NCBI GenBank assembly: GCA_021324735.1
Contig: JAJPIO010000009.1
Location: 514,510-578,509 of the forward strand
DNA: 64,000 nt
Direction: 5' to 3'
From: Bacteroidota bacterium
GTDB taxonomy: Bacteria; Bacteroidota; Ignavibacteria; Palsa-1295
The notes below the pieces were generated by a model, which saw nothing but the letters and a program-made list of their open reading frames with translations, had not been told where the DNA came from and made no database searches. Below, piece after piece: positions 37,484-46,656 of the stretch; positions within the stretch are counted from its first letter, which is position 1; each line of letters starts with the position of its first letter. A program made the position numbers and the translations under genes.

Positions 37484-38866
37484 ATGATGTCAAAAACGAA
37501 AACAACAATTGGTGTGAATACCCCTCTTAGTACGACAGGGACTAATGGAGGTCCCACAGTGGGCGGTGCGCCCGGAAGTAGTGTATTGCTTGCGCGTCAA
37601 AAGAAACGCAAACGTGCTCGAACAATATGGATCGTCCTGAGCGCCCTTATAGCGATCGTTTTGATCGTGGCTGTGGTCGGTGGCCGCAAAGAAAAGCCGA
37701 TCGTAGTGCAAACGGAGAAAGTATCGCGACATACGATCACCGAAGTCGTTCAGGCGACCGGCAAGATCCAACCGGAGGTTCAAGTGAAGGTATCGCCGGA
37801 AGTACCAGGCGAGATCATCGAGCTTCCATTTAAGGAAGGAGATCGAGTAAAGAAAGGCCAATTGGTTGCTAAGATCAAACCGGTAACATTTCAGGAGCAA
37901 TACGAATCGGCTCTTGCAAATCACCGCTCTGCGCTGGCTCAGGCAGAGCAGCAGAAGGCCGCGCTTATCCAGGCGAAGCAGGACCTTGCTCGCGGCGATC
38001 GTCTCAAGGCGAGCCATTTAATGTCGGACCAGGATTACGATGCATTAAAATCGCGATATGATGCCGCTACGGCTGCTCTCAATGCTGCAAACTATCAGGC
38101 GCAGGCTGCCGAGAGCCAAATGCAGCAATATCGTGAATCTCTTGGCAAGACCAGCGTGCTATCTCCCATGGATGGTGTCATCACATCGCTTATTTCTCAG
38201 CTTGGCGAGAAGGTCGTTGGAACGAGCCAGTTCGCCGGTACAGAGATGATGACGATCAGCGATCTTACCGTGATGAACGCGATGGTCGATGTTGACGAGA
38301 ACGACGTTGTCAATATCAAGATCGGTAATCATGTGAAGATCTCTATCGACGCTTTTCCGGATCGCACTTTTACCGGTAAAGTGATCGAGATCGCGAACAG
38401 TGCAAAGCTTGCGGGCACGGGTACGCAGGATCAATCCACTAATTTCACTGTCAAAGTGCGGCTCGATGATTTTGGTAGCGAGGATCTTCGACCGGGTATG
38501 AGTTGCACAGCTCGTATCGAGACGCAGACAAAGGAGAATGTACTTGCAGTGCCAATTATGTCGGTGACGCGACGTGAAACGGAAGACGAACAAGCAGCGG
38601 ATTCGCTCAAGCGCATTCGGGAAGCGAATCGCGGTACGTTCAACGATGGTGACGTCGTGCCTACGATCGTCTTTATCGTTCATAAAGATACTGCAAAGAA
38701 GGTTGCGATCAAGACCGGTCTTTCCGATAACGCCTATGTCGAAATACTCGATGGTCTTAAAGGTGGTGAAGAAGTCGTCAAAGGAAATTTCCGTGCTGTT
38801 TCTAAAGAACTTGAGGATGGTAAGATAATTAAGGTCGATAATTCAGGAAAGAGTGGGTCGAATTAA
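37484..38866 (+). CDS. HlyD/MacA-type periplasmic adaptor
   Basis: TM anchor, [48 protein letters not shown]; trimmed from ORF start 37382 to ATG 37484. Confidence 0.92.
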   Translation: MMSKTKTTIGVNTPLSTTGTNGGPTVGGAPGSSVLLARQKKRKRARTIWIVLSALIAIVLIVAVVGGRKEKPIVVQTEKVSRHTITEVVQATGKIQPEVQVKVSPEVPGEIIELPFKEGDRVKKGQLVAKIKPVTFQEQYESALANHRSALAQAEQQKAALIQAKQDLARGDRLKASHLMSDQDYDALKSRYDAATAALNAANYQAQAAESQMQQYRESLGKTSVLSPMDGVITSLISQLGEKVVGTSQFAGTEMMTISDLTVMNAMVDVDENDVVNIKIGNHVKISIDAFPDRTFTGKVIEIANSAKLAGTGTQDQSTNFTVKVRLDDFGSEDLRPGMSCTARIETQTKENVLAVPIMSVTRRETEDEQAADSLKRIREANRGTFNDGDVVPTIVFIVHKDTAKKVAIKTGLSDNAYVEILDGLKGGEEVVKGNFRAVSKELEDGKIIKVDNSGKSGSN

Positions 38867-38867
38867 T

Positions 38868-39611
38868 ATGAGCTTTACATCGGTGGACGGTCAGCCAACG
38901 CGTAACGCGCAAAACTCGGTTATCTATCTGGAGGATATTCAGAAGATATATCGAATGGGTACCGAGTATGTATACGCCTTGCGAGGTGTCACGCTCGGGG
39001 TACAAAAGAACGAGTACATTGCCATCATGGGGCCGTCCGGTTCGGGTAAATCGACGCTCATGAATATCATTGGTTGTCTCGATACGCCTACCACTGGCAA
39101 TTATTACTTCAATGGAATAAACGTTGCCGGCTTGGATGATAATGATCTGGCTGACATTCGCAACCGGGAGATCGGATTCGTCTTCCAGACTTTTAATCTA
39201 TTGCCACGTAGTGATGCTCTTCATAATGTTGAGCTCCCACTTATCTACGCCGGAGTTGGCAAGGACGAGCGCCGTCAACGAGCGATCGAAGCACTCGAGC
39301 ATGTAGGATTATTAGAACGTTCGAGCCATAAGCCGAATGAACTCTCGGGGGGGCAACGCCAACGCGTTGCTATCGCCCGCGCTCTTGTTACCAGGCCATC
39401 GATCATCCTTGCGGATGAGCCAACGGGTAACCTCGATTCCAAGACGGGTGAAGATATTATGCGGCTCTTTAACGAGCTTCACGAACAAGGAAATACAATC
39501 ATCCTTGTAACCCACGAAGAAGACATCGCCCGACATGCGGAGCGAATCGTCCGAATCAAGGATGGTCTTATCGAGCGGGATGAAAAGGTGATCGAACGCG
39601 CCTTGGTCTAA
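38868..39611 (+). CDS. MacB/LolD-type ABC transporter ATP-binding protein
   Basis: Walker [40 protein letters not shown]. Confidence 0.95.
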   Translation: MSFTSVDGQPTRNAQNSVIYLEDIQKIYRMGTEYVYALRGVTLGVQKNEYIAIMGPSGSGKSTLMNIIGCLDTPTTGNYYFNGINVAGLDDNDLADIRNREIGFVFQTFNLLPRSDALHNVELPLIYAGVGKDERRQRAIEALEHVGLLERSSHKPNELSGGQRQRVAIARALVTRPSIILADEPTGNLDSKTGEDIMRLFNELHEQGNTIILVTHEEDIARHAERIVRIKDGLIERDEKVIERALV

Positions 39612-39626
39612 GCTGAATAGTTTACA

Positions 39627-40877
39627 ATGCCCCGATTCTTTCAGGATACAGTGGAAGGAGTAAGCATGGCGCGCACGGCGCTCCGTGCTAACCCTTTGCG
39701 CTCTGCGCTCACAATGCTGGGCATTATCATCGGCATTGTGACGGTAACGCTCATGAGTTCTTTCCTGACAGGGCTTACGGACATGTTCCATGAAACAACG
39801 AGCTTCATGGGTACCGATGTCTATTACATCGATAAGCATAGCTGGTCGGGCGGCGATTGGCGGATGCAACGTAATCGTCCGAACATTACACTCGAGGATG
39901 CCGATAAGCTTCGTCGTCGAATGACGACCGCAAAGGGTGTTAGCGTTTCTGCGGGTGAGTGGAATGTTACGCTAAAATATGGCGCATCGAGCTTGGAAAA
40001 CATGCGTGTTTCCGGTGTCGATGCTGCGTATGAGGTTACCAATTCTATCCAAATGGACCAAGGCCGGTTCTTCGCTACGCAGGAGCTGTCCAGTGCGCGC
40101 CCCGTATGTGTGATCGGTTACGATGTTTGGAATGACCTGCTGCATAAGCAATATCCAATAGGTAAGATGATCCGGCTGAATGGATATTCGGTCGAGATCA
40201 TTGGTGTAGCGAAGCAGGTAGGAGGTATGTTCGGCTTTTGGTCTGTTGACCACGAGGTGATTCTACCGCTTCAGACGATGCTGAATGCATTCGGAAATTC
40301 CGATCGCTCGCTTACTATCGCTGTCAAAGCAAAAAATGTACTCGATAAAGAAGATACTAAAGCAGAGGCACGATTTCACATGCGTGCGATCCGGGGATTA
40401 AAACCGAGTGATGACGATAACTTCGGTATCAATAGCGAAGATGAGTTCAACACGCAGTTCGATGCATTGACCAATGTACTAACGACCATCGGCCTGGTCA
40501 TAACCAGTCTATCCTTATTGGTAGGTGGTATTGGCATTATGAACATTATGTTCGTTGGGGTAAAAGAGCGCACTCGTGAGATCGGTATTCGAAAGGCTAT
40601 CGGTGCACGGCGGCGAATGGTACTGGCACAATTCCTTTCGGAGGCAGCAATGCTTTGTTTAGTCGCCGGGTCGATTGGGCTCCTGATCGCCTACTCAGCA
40701 TCGCTATATATCAATCACAGTATCTTGACTTCCGACTCTTCGGTTCATCTCAATTTTTCTTTAGGTTTGATCGCAACTGGCTTGGGCCTATCGTTAGGAA
40801 TTGGCGTCGTGAGCGGTATCTTGCCAGCCTGGCGAGCGAGTAAGTTGGACCCTGTAGACGCACTTCGTTACGAGTAA
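39627..40877 (+). CDS. MacB-type ABC transporter permease
   Basis: N-terminal MacB periplasmic core and GIGIMNIMFVGVKERTREIGIRKAIGARRRMVLAQFLSEA. Confidence 0.92.
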   Translation: MPRFFQDTVEGVSMARTALRANPLRSALTMLGIIIGIVTVTLMSSFLTGLTDMFHETTSFMGTDVYYIDKHSWSGGDWRMQRNRPNITLEDADKLRRRMTTAKGVSVSAGEWNVTLKYGASSLENMRVSGVDAAYEVTNSIQMDQGRFFATQELSSARPVCVIGYDVWNDLLHKQYPIGKMIRLNGYSVEIIGVAKQVGGMFGFWSVDHEVILPLQTMLNAFGNSDRSLTIAVKAKNVLDKEDTKAEARFHMRAIRGLKPSDDDNFGINSEDEFNTQFDALTNVLTTIGLVITSLSLLVGGIGIMNIMFVGVKERTREIGIRKAIGARRRMVLAQFLSEAAMLCLVAGSIGLLIAYSASLYINHSILTSDSSVHLNFSLGLIATGLGLSLGIGVVSGILPAWRASKLDPVDALRYE

Positions 40878-42112
40878 TGCTATCCAGAGAGAACATCGCA
40901 CAAGCATTTGAGGCACTTCGAGCAAATAAGCTGCGAAGTTCGCTGACGCTGCTCGGCATAATCGTCGGTGTGTTCTCGATCATTGGGGTAATGACTGCTT
41001 TGGGAGCGCTTACGAGTAGCATCGATCAATCGCTTTCTCAGCTCGGTTCCGAAACATTCACGATCAAGAAGTGGCCATCCATTCAAATGGGTGGAAGCGA
41101 TTGGCTGAAGTATATGAAGCGCAAGCAGATCACCTATGAGCAGATCCGCTTTGTGCGCCAGACCGCCTCGTTACCTTTGGCCGTTAGTGCAGAGCATACT
41201 TACGCGCCGCTTTCAGTGAGCTACGGCAATGAAACGAGCGATCCGCAATTCTACCTACAGGGTTCGGACGATAACTACACCATCAACCATAACCGTGACG
41301 TATCGAAGGGAAGAATGCTTACTGCCGACGATGTGCAATATGCACGAGACGTCACGGTGCTGGGGCAGGATATCGTCGATCGCGTTTTCAAAAACGGCGA
41401 AGACCCACTTGGTAAAACGGTCCGCATGAACGGCCACAATTATACGGTGGTCGGTGTCTTCGAAAAGAAGGGTGGAGGAATGGGGCAAAGTCAGGATGGC
41501 TTTGCGCTTATTCCGATTACGAATGAGCTTAAATATTTCATTCAGGAGTCCGAAACGTCTCTTCAGATGACGGTCCGTGCTCGAAATAAAAATCTTTTCG
41601 ATGAAACGCAGGACGAGGTCATCGGCGCTCTTCGCTCTGTTCGGGGGGTAAAACCCGGTGCTGAAAATGATTTTGAAGTCGAGAATAACACCAGCCTGAC
41701 GCTACAATTTGAGTCATTCTCGAAGTACCTGTCGTATGCGGGTTTTGGTATCAGCGCAATTGCCTTACTGGCTGCTTCGATCGGCATTATGAACATTATG
41801 CTCGTCTCTGTTACCGAGCGGACAAAAGAGATCGGCATTCGTAAGGCGATGGGAGCGACGAAGACAGATATCGCCGGTCAGTTCTTAACAGAGGCCGTTG
41901 TGCTTTGCGAGATCGGCGGAGTTATTGGTATTGCGATCGGTATTGGATTGGGTAACCTGATCGCTGTTTTTATTCACGCGAGCGTATATGTGCCTACAGT
42001 TTGGGTTGGTATCGGCCTTGGGGTTTGCTCGCTGGTCGGTATTGTATTCGGGTTATATCCTGCTCTTAAAGCAGCGAATATGAGCCCGATCGATGCTCTG
42101 CGTTTCGAGTAA
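40877..42112 (+). CDS. MacB-type ABC transporter permease (second)
   Basis: SIGIMNIMLVSVTERTKEIGIRKAMGATKTDIAGQFLTEA. Confidence 0.92.
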   Translation: MLSRENIAQAFEALRANKLRSSLTLLGIIVGVFSIIGVMTALGALTSSIDQSLSQLGSETFTIKKWPSIQMGGSDWLKYMKRKQITYEQIRFVRQTASLPLAVSAEHTYAPLSVSYGNETSDPQFYLQGSDDNYTINHNRDVSKGRMLTADDVQYARDVTVLGQDIVDRVFKNGEDPLGKTVRMNGHNYTVVGVFEKKGGGMGQSQDGFALIPITNELKYFIQESETSLQMTVRARNKNLFDETQDEVIGALRSVRGVKPGAENDFEVENNTSLTLQFESFSKYLSYAGFGISAIALLAASIGIMNIMLVSVTERTKEIGIRKAMGATKTDIAGQFLTEAVVLCEIGGVIGIAIGIGLGNLIAVFIHASVYVPTVWVGIGLGVCSLVGIVFGLYPALKAANMSPIDALRFE

Positions 42113-42916
42113 TTAAACTTTCAGCTCACCTTCGAAGATGGTGACAGCTTCGCCGCAGAATTTAATGCGATCCCCATCTACTGTTAAATCTAAAAGGCCT
42201 CCCCAGCGAGCGTAACGATAACCTGTAAGCTGTGTCTTCCCGAGACGAGGCATCCAAAATGGCCCAAGCATCGAATGGAGTGAGCAAGTGGTTGGGTCGC
42301 CTTGCCCTACGTTGATATCGGGATAAAACGTGCGAACAGCAAAATCGTACTTGCGGCTGGCACCAGCGGGCGCCGTTACGATAAGACCTTGCACTTCTGT
42401 CTGGCGCAGCAATGCAAAATCGGGACGTACCCGTTTCAGCGCGGATTCGGACGATAACAGTACGAGAAAGTCCTTGCCACGTTGCCCGACGTACTGCGGC
42501 TCGCGGTCCAATGCCTTTGTCAGTAGGGGTAGCGGAGTGGTCACTTCCACTGCTTCCTGAGCGGGAAAGTTCATTTCGATCGTGCGGTTAGCGATCGAGG
42601 CGGAGATTGATCCTACATGTGTGAAAAAGGTGATCGGTTTCGTACGATCGGCCATCCGCTTACTAAACAGAATGGACGCGGCAGCCAATACGGTGGAGGC
42701 GCCTGGCTCTATTTCCGACCGGGTCGTCATCGTTCGAAGGTCGAATCGGTTCGGGCCTCGGGGTACAACGAAAACCGCTTCCGGCAGGTTTAGCGCCGCC
42801 GCAATGTTTAACATCCACGGACGCTCTTCCGCATGCTCCAGAAGACAAACAGCAACCGGACTGCCCTGAAAAGGCTTGGTTGTGAATGTCTCTACGTAAT
42901 AGATTTGTTTGGACAT
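42113..42916 (-). CDS. PhzF family isomerase/epimerase-like protein
   Basis: YYVETFTTKPFQGSPVAVCLL; LNLPEAVFV; trimmed to internal ATG. Confidence 0.85.
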   Translation of the reverse strand: MSKQIYYVETFTTKPFQGSPVAVCLLEHAEERPWMLNIAAALNLPEAVFVVPRGPNRFDLRTMTTRSEIEPGASTVLAAASILFSKRMADRTKPITFFTHVGSISASIANRTIEMNFPAQEAVEVTTPLPLLTKALDREPQYVGQRGKDFLVLLSSESALKRVRPDFALLRQTEVQGLIVTAPAGASRKYDFAVRTFYPDINVGQGDPTTCSLHSMLGPFWMPRLGKTQLTGYRYARWGGLLDLTVDGDRIKFCGEAVTIFEGELKV

Positions 42917-43060
42917 CGGGGCGAAGATAAGGTCCGTTTTTAACGCCTCGCGAGTAAGCTTTCGTTTTCTGAAACGCAAGATTATTACTCTGGAACATTA
43001 TAATTTTGATACTGTTTGGTAGCCCGCCGATCGGGCCGGTATAACCGGGCCATTGGAGTC

Positions 43061-43132
43061 GGCCCCTTCGACTAGTGGCTAGGTCACCACCCTTTCACGG
43101 TGGCAGGACGGGTTCGAATCCCGTAGGGGTCA
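43061..43132 (+). tRNA. tRNA-Glu (anticodon TTC)
   Basis: 7-bp acceptor ggcccct/aggggtc, anticodon stem-loop CCACC-CTTTCAC-GGTGG, T-loop GGTTCGAATCC; no encoded CCA. Confidence 0.95.
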
Positions 43133-43145
43133 CGGAGCCAGTCTT

Positions 43146-43850
43146 TTATCTCTGGCAACACGACGGATGTGTCACCGTTGGTTTCGCAGGGCTTACGTGC
43201 GGAATTCCCAATGCCATTCCTCTGACCAATAATAACATTGCAACAACAAGGCTAATAGCTGGTGCGGCATAACGCAGTTTTTCTCGTACCCGGCACGAGA
43301 GCTTTGCACCGCCTATCGCGATGGCGCTCATTACCGGTAAAGTCCCCATTCCAAAACCCAGCATAAAAAGAGCAGCGCCGCCAATAGACCCAGCGCCGAG
43401 CGAGCCGAGAAGGGCGGCGGTTACAAGTCCGCAGGGAAGGAGACCATTTAAGAGACCGATTCCAAGATGAGTAAGAGCACCGTGCTTGGTGAGTAACGAT
43501 CGTAACGTTTGCTTCAGTGGTGCAATGACTTTTTCTACTTGTTTACCAGAGATAAGCTCTCGTCTCCAAACAAGTTGAAGAATTAACGCGGCAAGCATCG
43601 CACTTCCTGAGGCGATCGAGAGCGTTCTGCTATAGCCGGAGAGTGCTATAGCATTCCCACCCACGCCAACGATTGCGCCAAGCGTTGTATAGGTAATAAC
43701 TCGCCCAAATTGATAGGTCATCCGATGAGCTGCTTCACGAAGAGCCTGGTGGCCAGTTCGTGGTAGCGAGATCGCAATAGGGCCACACATGCCGGCGCAG
43801 TGTATACTGCCCGCCAGACCTATCGCTAATCCTGCTAACGGTTCTACCAT
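43146..43850 (-). CDS. Sulfite exporter TauE/SafE-like (DsbD-like) membrane protein of cbb3 assembly cluster
   Basis: GLAIGLAGSIHCAGMCGPIAISLP; NGLLPCGLVTAAL; position after fixH. Confidence 0.85.
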   Translation of the reverse strand: MVEPLAGLAIGLAGSIHCAGMCGPIAISLPRTGHQALREAAHRMTYQFGRVITYTTLGAIVGVGGNAIALSGYSRTLSIASGSAMLAALILQLVWRRELISGKQVEKVIAPLKQTLRSLLTKHGALTHLGIGLLNGLLPCGLVTAALLGSLGAGSIGGAALFMLGFGMGTLPVMSAIAIGGAKLSCRVREKLRYAAPAISLVVAMLLLVRGMALGIPHVSPAKPTVTHPSCCQR

Positions 43851-43871
43851 GTGAACAAAGCTGCTATGTTA

Positions 43872-44318
43872 TTATAGTGTATCTGTCTTTAGAACTTCGT
43901 ATGATTTGCCAGAGGCAGACCAATCAATAGTGATCTTCCATACGCCCTTAGCGAGAGTCGCGGTAGGGATAGTCATCGCGCCATTCTCGGACACCTTTAA
44001 AGGAAGTGATCGATCGCTAGCGGGGGAATTGGGTCGGTACAACTTCACTGTTCCTGATGCGTTCGTGGCTTGCTCTGCTGGAATTTGCAGAAGAATATTG
44101 TTATCCGGGCGTTTCGTATCGAGTACCAGAGAAGTACCAAGTAATCGTGCATTTTCTTGAGCTGTTGCCGTCTCGTCCTGTTTCAAACTGTACTCATAAT
44201 AATCGCTTCTGACCAGATCGACCTCGCTCGTCATGGCATACGCTACCCAAGCTGCCGTGCCAGACATAAATACCACGAACGACGCTATGATACCCCAGCC
44301 CCAACTAATTTTTTTCAT
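43872..44318 (-). CDS. FixH family protein
   Basis: N-terminal TM and KLYRPNSPASDRSLPL...GVWKITIDW; between ccoG and SafE gene. Confidence 0.82.
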   Translation of the reverse strand: MKKISWGWGIIASFVVFMSGTAAWVAYAMTSEVDLVRSDYYEYSLKQDETATAQENARLLGTSLVLDTKRPDNNILLQIPAEQATNASGTVKLYRPNSPASDRSLPLKVSENGAMTIPTATLAKGVWKITIDWSASGKSYEVLKTDTL

Positions 44319-44332
44319 ACCTTACCTACGTT

Positions 44333-45790
44333 CTAAGGAGTTAGTAATTCTGTAGAAACTTGTTTGATGGTTTTACCGCCAGCCTTTACGTCGATCGCAA
44401 TATCGATCTCGTAATTGCCGTGTTCTTCATGCTCGTGATGTTCCTCGGTTTCGTGCATTGGCACGCTAATGAGGAAGCGCCCTTTCAATACTTCACCCGA
44501 CCGTACAATAGTAGGAAGCCCGAGTGGTGTAACGATCGCTTGATGCGGCTTGGCAACTACTAAGGAGTAATGAAGGTCTTTAGAAGTTTTATTGATGATC
44601 TTCAGATCGTAGAAATTTGCGACACCATCGGCAGTTTGAGTCCAGGTAGTCCCGGGCGAACGAAGGACCGTGACATCGAAGTCTGAACGGAAATAGAAGA
44701 GGCCTGTGGTAATGAGTACAAGCGTTATCCAGATCGTGCCATACGCTTTTACTCGTGGTGTAAACCAATTTTTAATACCGGTCTGAATTGCCTCAGCACT
44801 GGTATAACGGATAAGCCCTTTGGGAAGATTGATCTTCTCCATTACTTCATCGCAGGCGTCGATGCAGGCCGTACAGGCTACACATTCGAGTTGAATGCCA
44901 TTGCGAATATCGATACCGGTCGGGCACACGTTTACGCAGGCATTACAATCGATACAATGACCGGTATTTTGCGATGAACGAGCATCATTCCTTTTCCATT
45001 TGGACCGCTGCTCGCCACGCTTTTGGTCGTACGTAATGGTAACCGTATGTTCATCCACCAAAGCCGACATAAACCGGCCATACGGGCAGACCACGAGGCA
45101 GGCTTGCTCCCGAAAGCGGGCAAAGACAAGATAGAATACGACCGTGAATGCAACCAGTGCAAGAAAAAGCTCGAAGTGCGAGCCAGGCCCATCTTTGATG
45201 TAGCCTACGAGTGTATCGCTTGATACCACATAGGCTAAAAAGATATTCGCGATCGCGAAAGATATGGAAAAGAAGATCGATTGCTTTAGCACAAAGCGGC
45301 GAATGCGATCGCCATTCCATGGGCCACGAACCCGGACGGCTTGTTCGCCGGCACTCCCGTCGATCCACCATTCGATCTTTCGAAAGACCATTTCGAGAAA
45401 GACCGTCTGCGGACATAACCAACCGCACCAGATCCGGCCCAGCGTTGCAGTGAATACAACGATCGATACCAGGGCAGTAAGAAACAGGACGACTACCAGG
45501 TAAAAATCTTCTGGCCAGATCGGATATCCAAAGAAGACAAACTTGCGGTCCAGTAGGTTAAAAAGTAAGAACTGCTCGTCACCGATCTTCACAAAAGGAG
45601 AGAGCGCAAGAAAGCTTAGCAGGACGGCGGAAACGATCGTGCGCCATCGATAGAATTTTCCTCGCGGTTGTTTTGCGAAGATCCACTTTCGAGTGCCATC
45701 GGGCCGAACGCTTGCAAGTTCGGCCCGAAATTCTTCATCTCCGAAGGTTCTCTCTTGCTCTCGTATGATCTCGAGTTCTGGCAATTCCAT
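44333..45790 (-). CDS. ccoG: Cytochrome c oxidase accessory protein CcoG/FixG
   Basis: RIWCGWLCPQTVFLEMVFRKIEWWIDG; CIDCNACVNVCPTGIDIRNGIQLECVACTACIDACD. Confidence 0.95.
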   Translation of the reverse strand: MELPELEIIREQERTFGDEEFRAELASVRPDGTRKWIFAKQPRGKFYRWRTIVSAVLLSFLALSPFVKIGDEQFLLFNLLDRKFVFFGYPIWPEDFYLVVVLFLTALVSIVVFTATLGRIWCGWLCPQTVFLEMVFRKIEWWIDGSAGEQAVRVRGPWNGDRIRRFVLKQSIFFSISFAIANIFLAYVVSSDTLVGYIKDGPGSHFELFLALVAFTVVFYLVFARFREQACLVVCPYGRFMSALVDEHTVTITYDQKRGEQRSKWKRNDARSSQNTGHCIDCNACVNVCPTGIDIRNGIQLECVACTACIDACDEVMEKINLPKGLIRYTSAEAIQTGIKNWFTPRVKAYGTIWITLVLITTGLFYFRSDFDVTVLRSPGTTWTQTADGVANFYDLKIINKTSKDLHYSLVVAKPHQAIVTPLGLPTIVRSGEVLKGRFLISVPMHETEEHHEHEEHGNYEIDIAIDVKAGGKTIKQVSTELLTP

Positions 45791-45823
45791 TTCTTAACCT
45801 AACAGACCGCTCTTGTATGATAC

Positions 45824-46423
45824 CTATTGATTTACGAGCACATCGCGTGCTGGGTCGATGGGCTTCGGATTAAGTGGGTTCGAACCATGCTTCGATACCA
45901 CATACGACGCCACATCGAGCAATTCGTCATCGGAAAGATGATTACCATTACCGAATTGCAGCATGCCTTTTTCAGGATAGCCGGTCGTAATGCTCTTCAG
46001 GATATCCTGAAATCTTCCTCCATGCAGCCAGTAATCATCGGTAAGATTAGGCCCGATAAGACCGCCCAGGTCGGGGCGATGGCAGGTAAAGCAGAGATTC
46101 TTTTGTTGAAATATGGTCTCGCCAATTTTCAGTGATGCAGCATCGGTTTTGGGTTGCCACATCGAATAATCGCGGACGGCGCCTTTCGCCGTTTTAACGT
46201 GCGACATCTCGGCCACGTATTCCGCTTCTTGTCCGCGTGCGCCGTACCAGAGGAAATTCCAATCTGGTCCGTCCCACACGTGATAATAGAACATGTAGAT
46301 CACCCCGAGCGCGATGGTTACATAAAATCCATAAAGCCACCACTTGGGCAACGCGTTATCGTATTCTCGAATACCGTCGGCTTCGTGACCTTCCAGCAGT
46401 ACGTCTTTTTCTTGTTCAGCCAT
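45824..46423 (-). CDS. ccoP: CcoP-like subunit with a single haem c motif
   Basis: YDNALPKWWLYGFYVTIALGVIYM; one CXXCH (CFTCH). Confidence 0.9.
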   Translation of the reverse strand: MAEQEKDVLLEGHEADGIREYDNALPKWWLYGFYVTIALGVIYMFYYHVWDGPDWNFLWYGARGQEAEYVAEMSHVKTAKGAVRDYSMWQPKTDAASLKIGETIFQQKNLCFTCHRPDLGGLIGPNLTDDYWLHGGRFQDILKSITTGYPEKGMLQFGNGNHLSDDELLDVASYVVSKHGSNPLNPKPIDPARDVLVNQ

Positions 46424-46434
46424 GATCGTAAATC

Positions 46435-46644
46435 TTAGTTCTGATGGTGAATGTCAAAGAGGGAAGAAGTGTAGTTGTCCGGCGAACCATCGCGGAGTGG
46501 CTGCTCCGCAAGTTCGGCCAGACGTGTGCGATCGGCGCGGAAGAACCACGCCATAAGTCCTGCAAAGAATGCAAAGAAGAGGACTAACGAAATGATCGGG
46601 TAATATTCAATACCCGGTATCGATGAAAGTACGTTCGATTCCAT
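46435..46644 (-). CDS. ccoQ: CcoQ-like small subunit
   Basis: Single-TM 69 aa protein between ccoNO and ccoP. Confidence 0.75.
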   Translation of the reverse strand: MESNVLSSIPGIEYYPIISLVLFFAFFAGLMAWFFRADRTRLAELAEQPLRDGSPDNYTSSLFDIHHQN

Positions 46645-46656
46645 AGTCTTATCTCC

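Noticed and set aside
43025-43055. gggccggt-ata-accgggcc hairpin before tRNA-Glu
   Set aside because: One stem mismatch and no T-run; could be chance or a processing signal, so not called.
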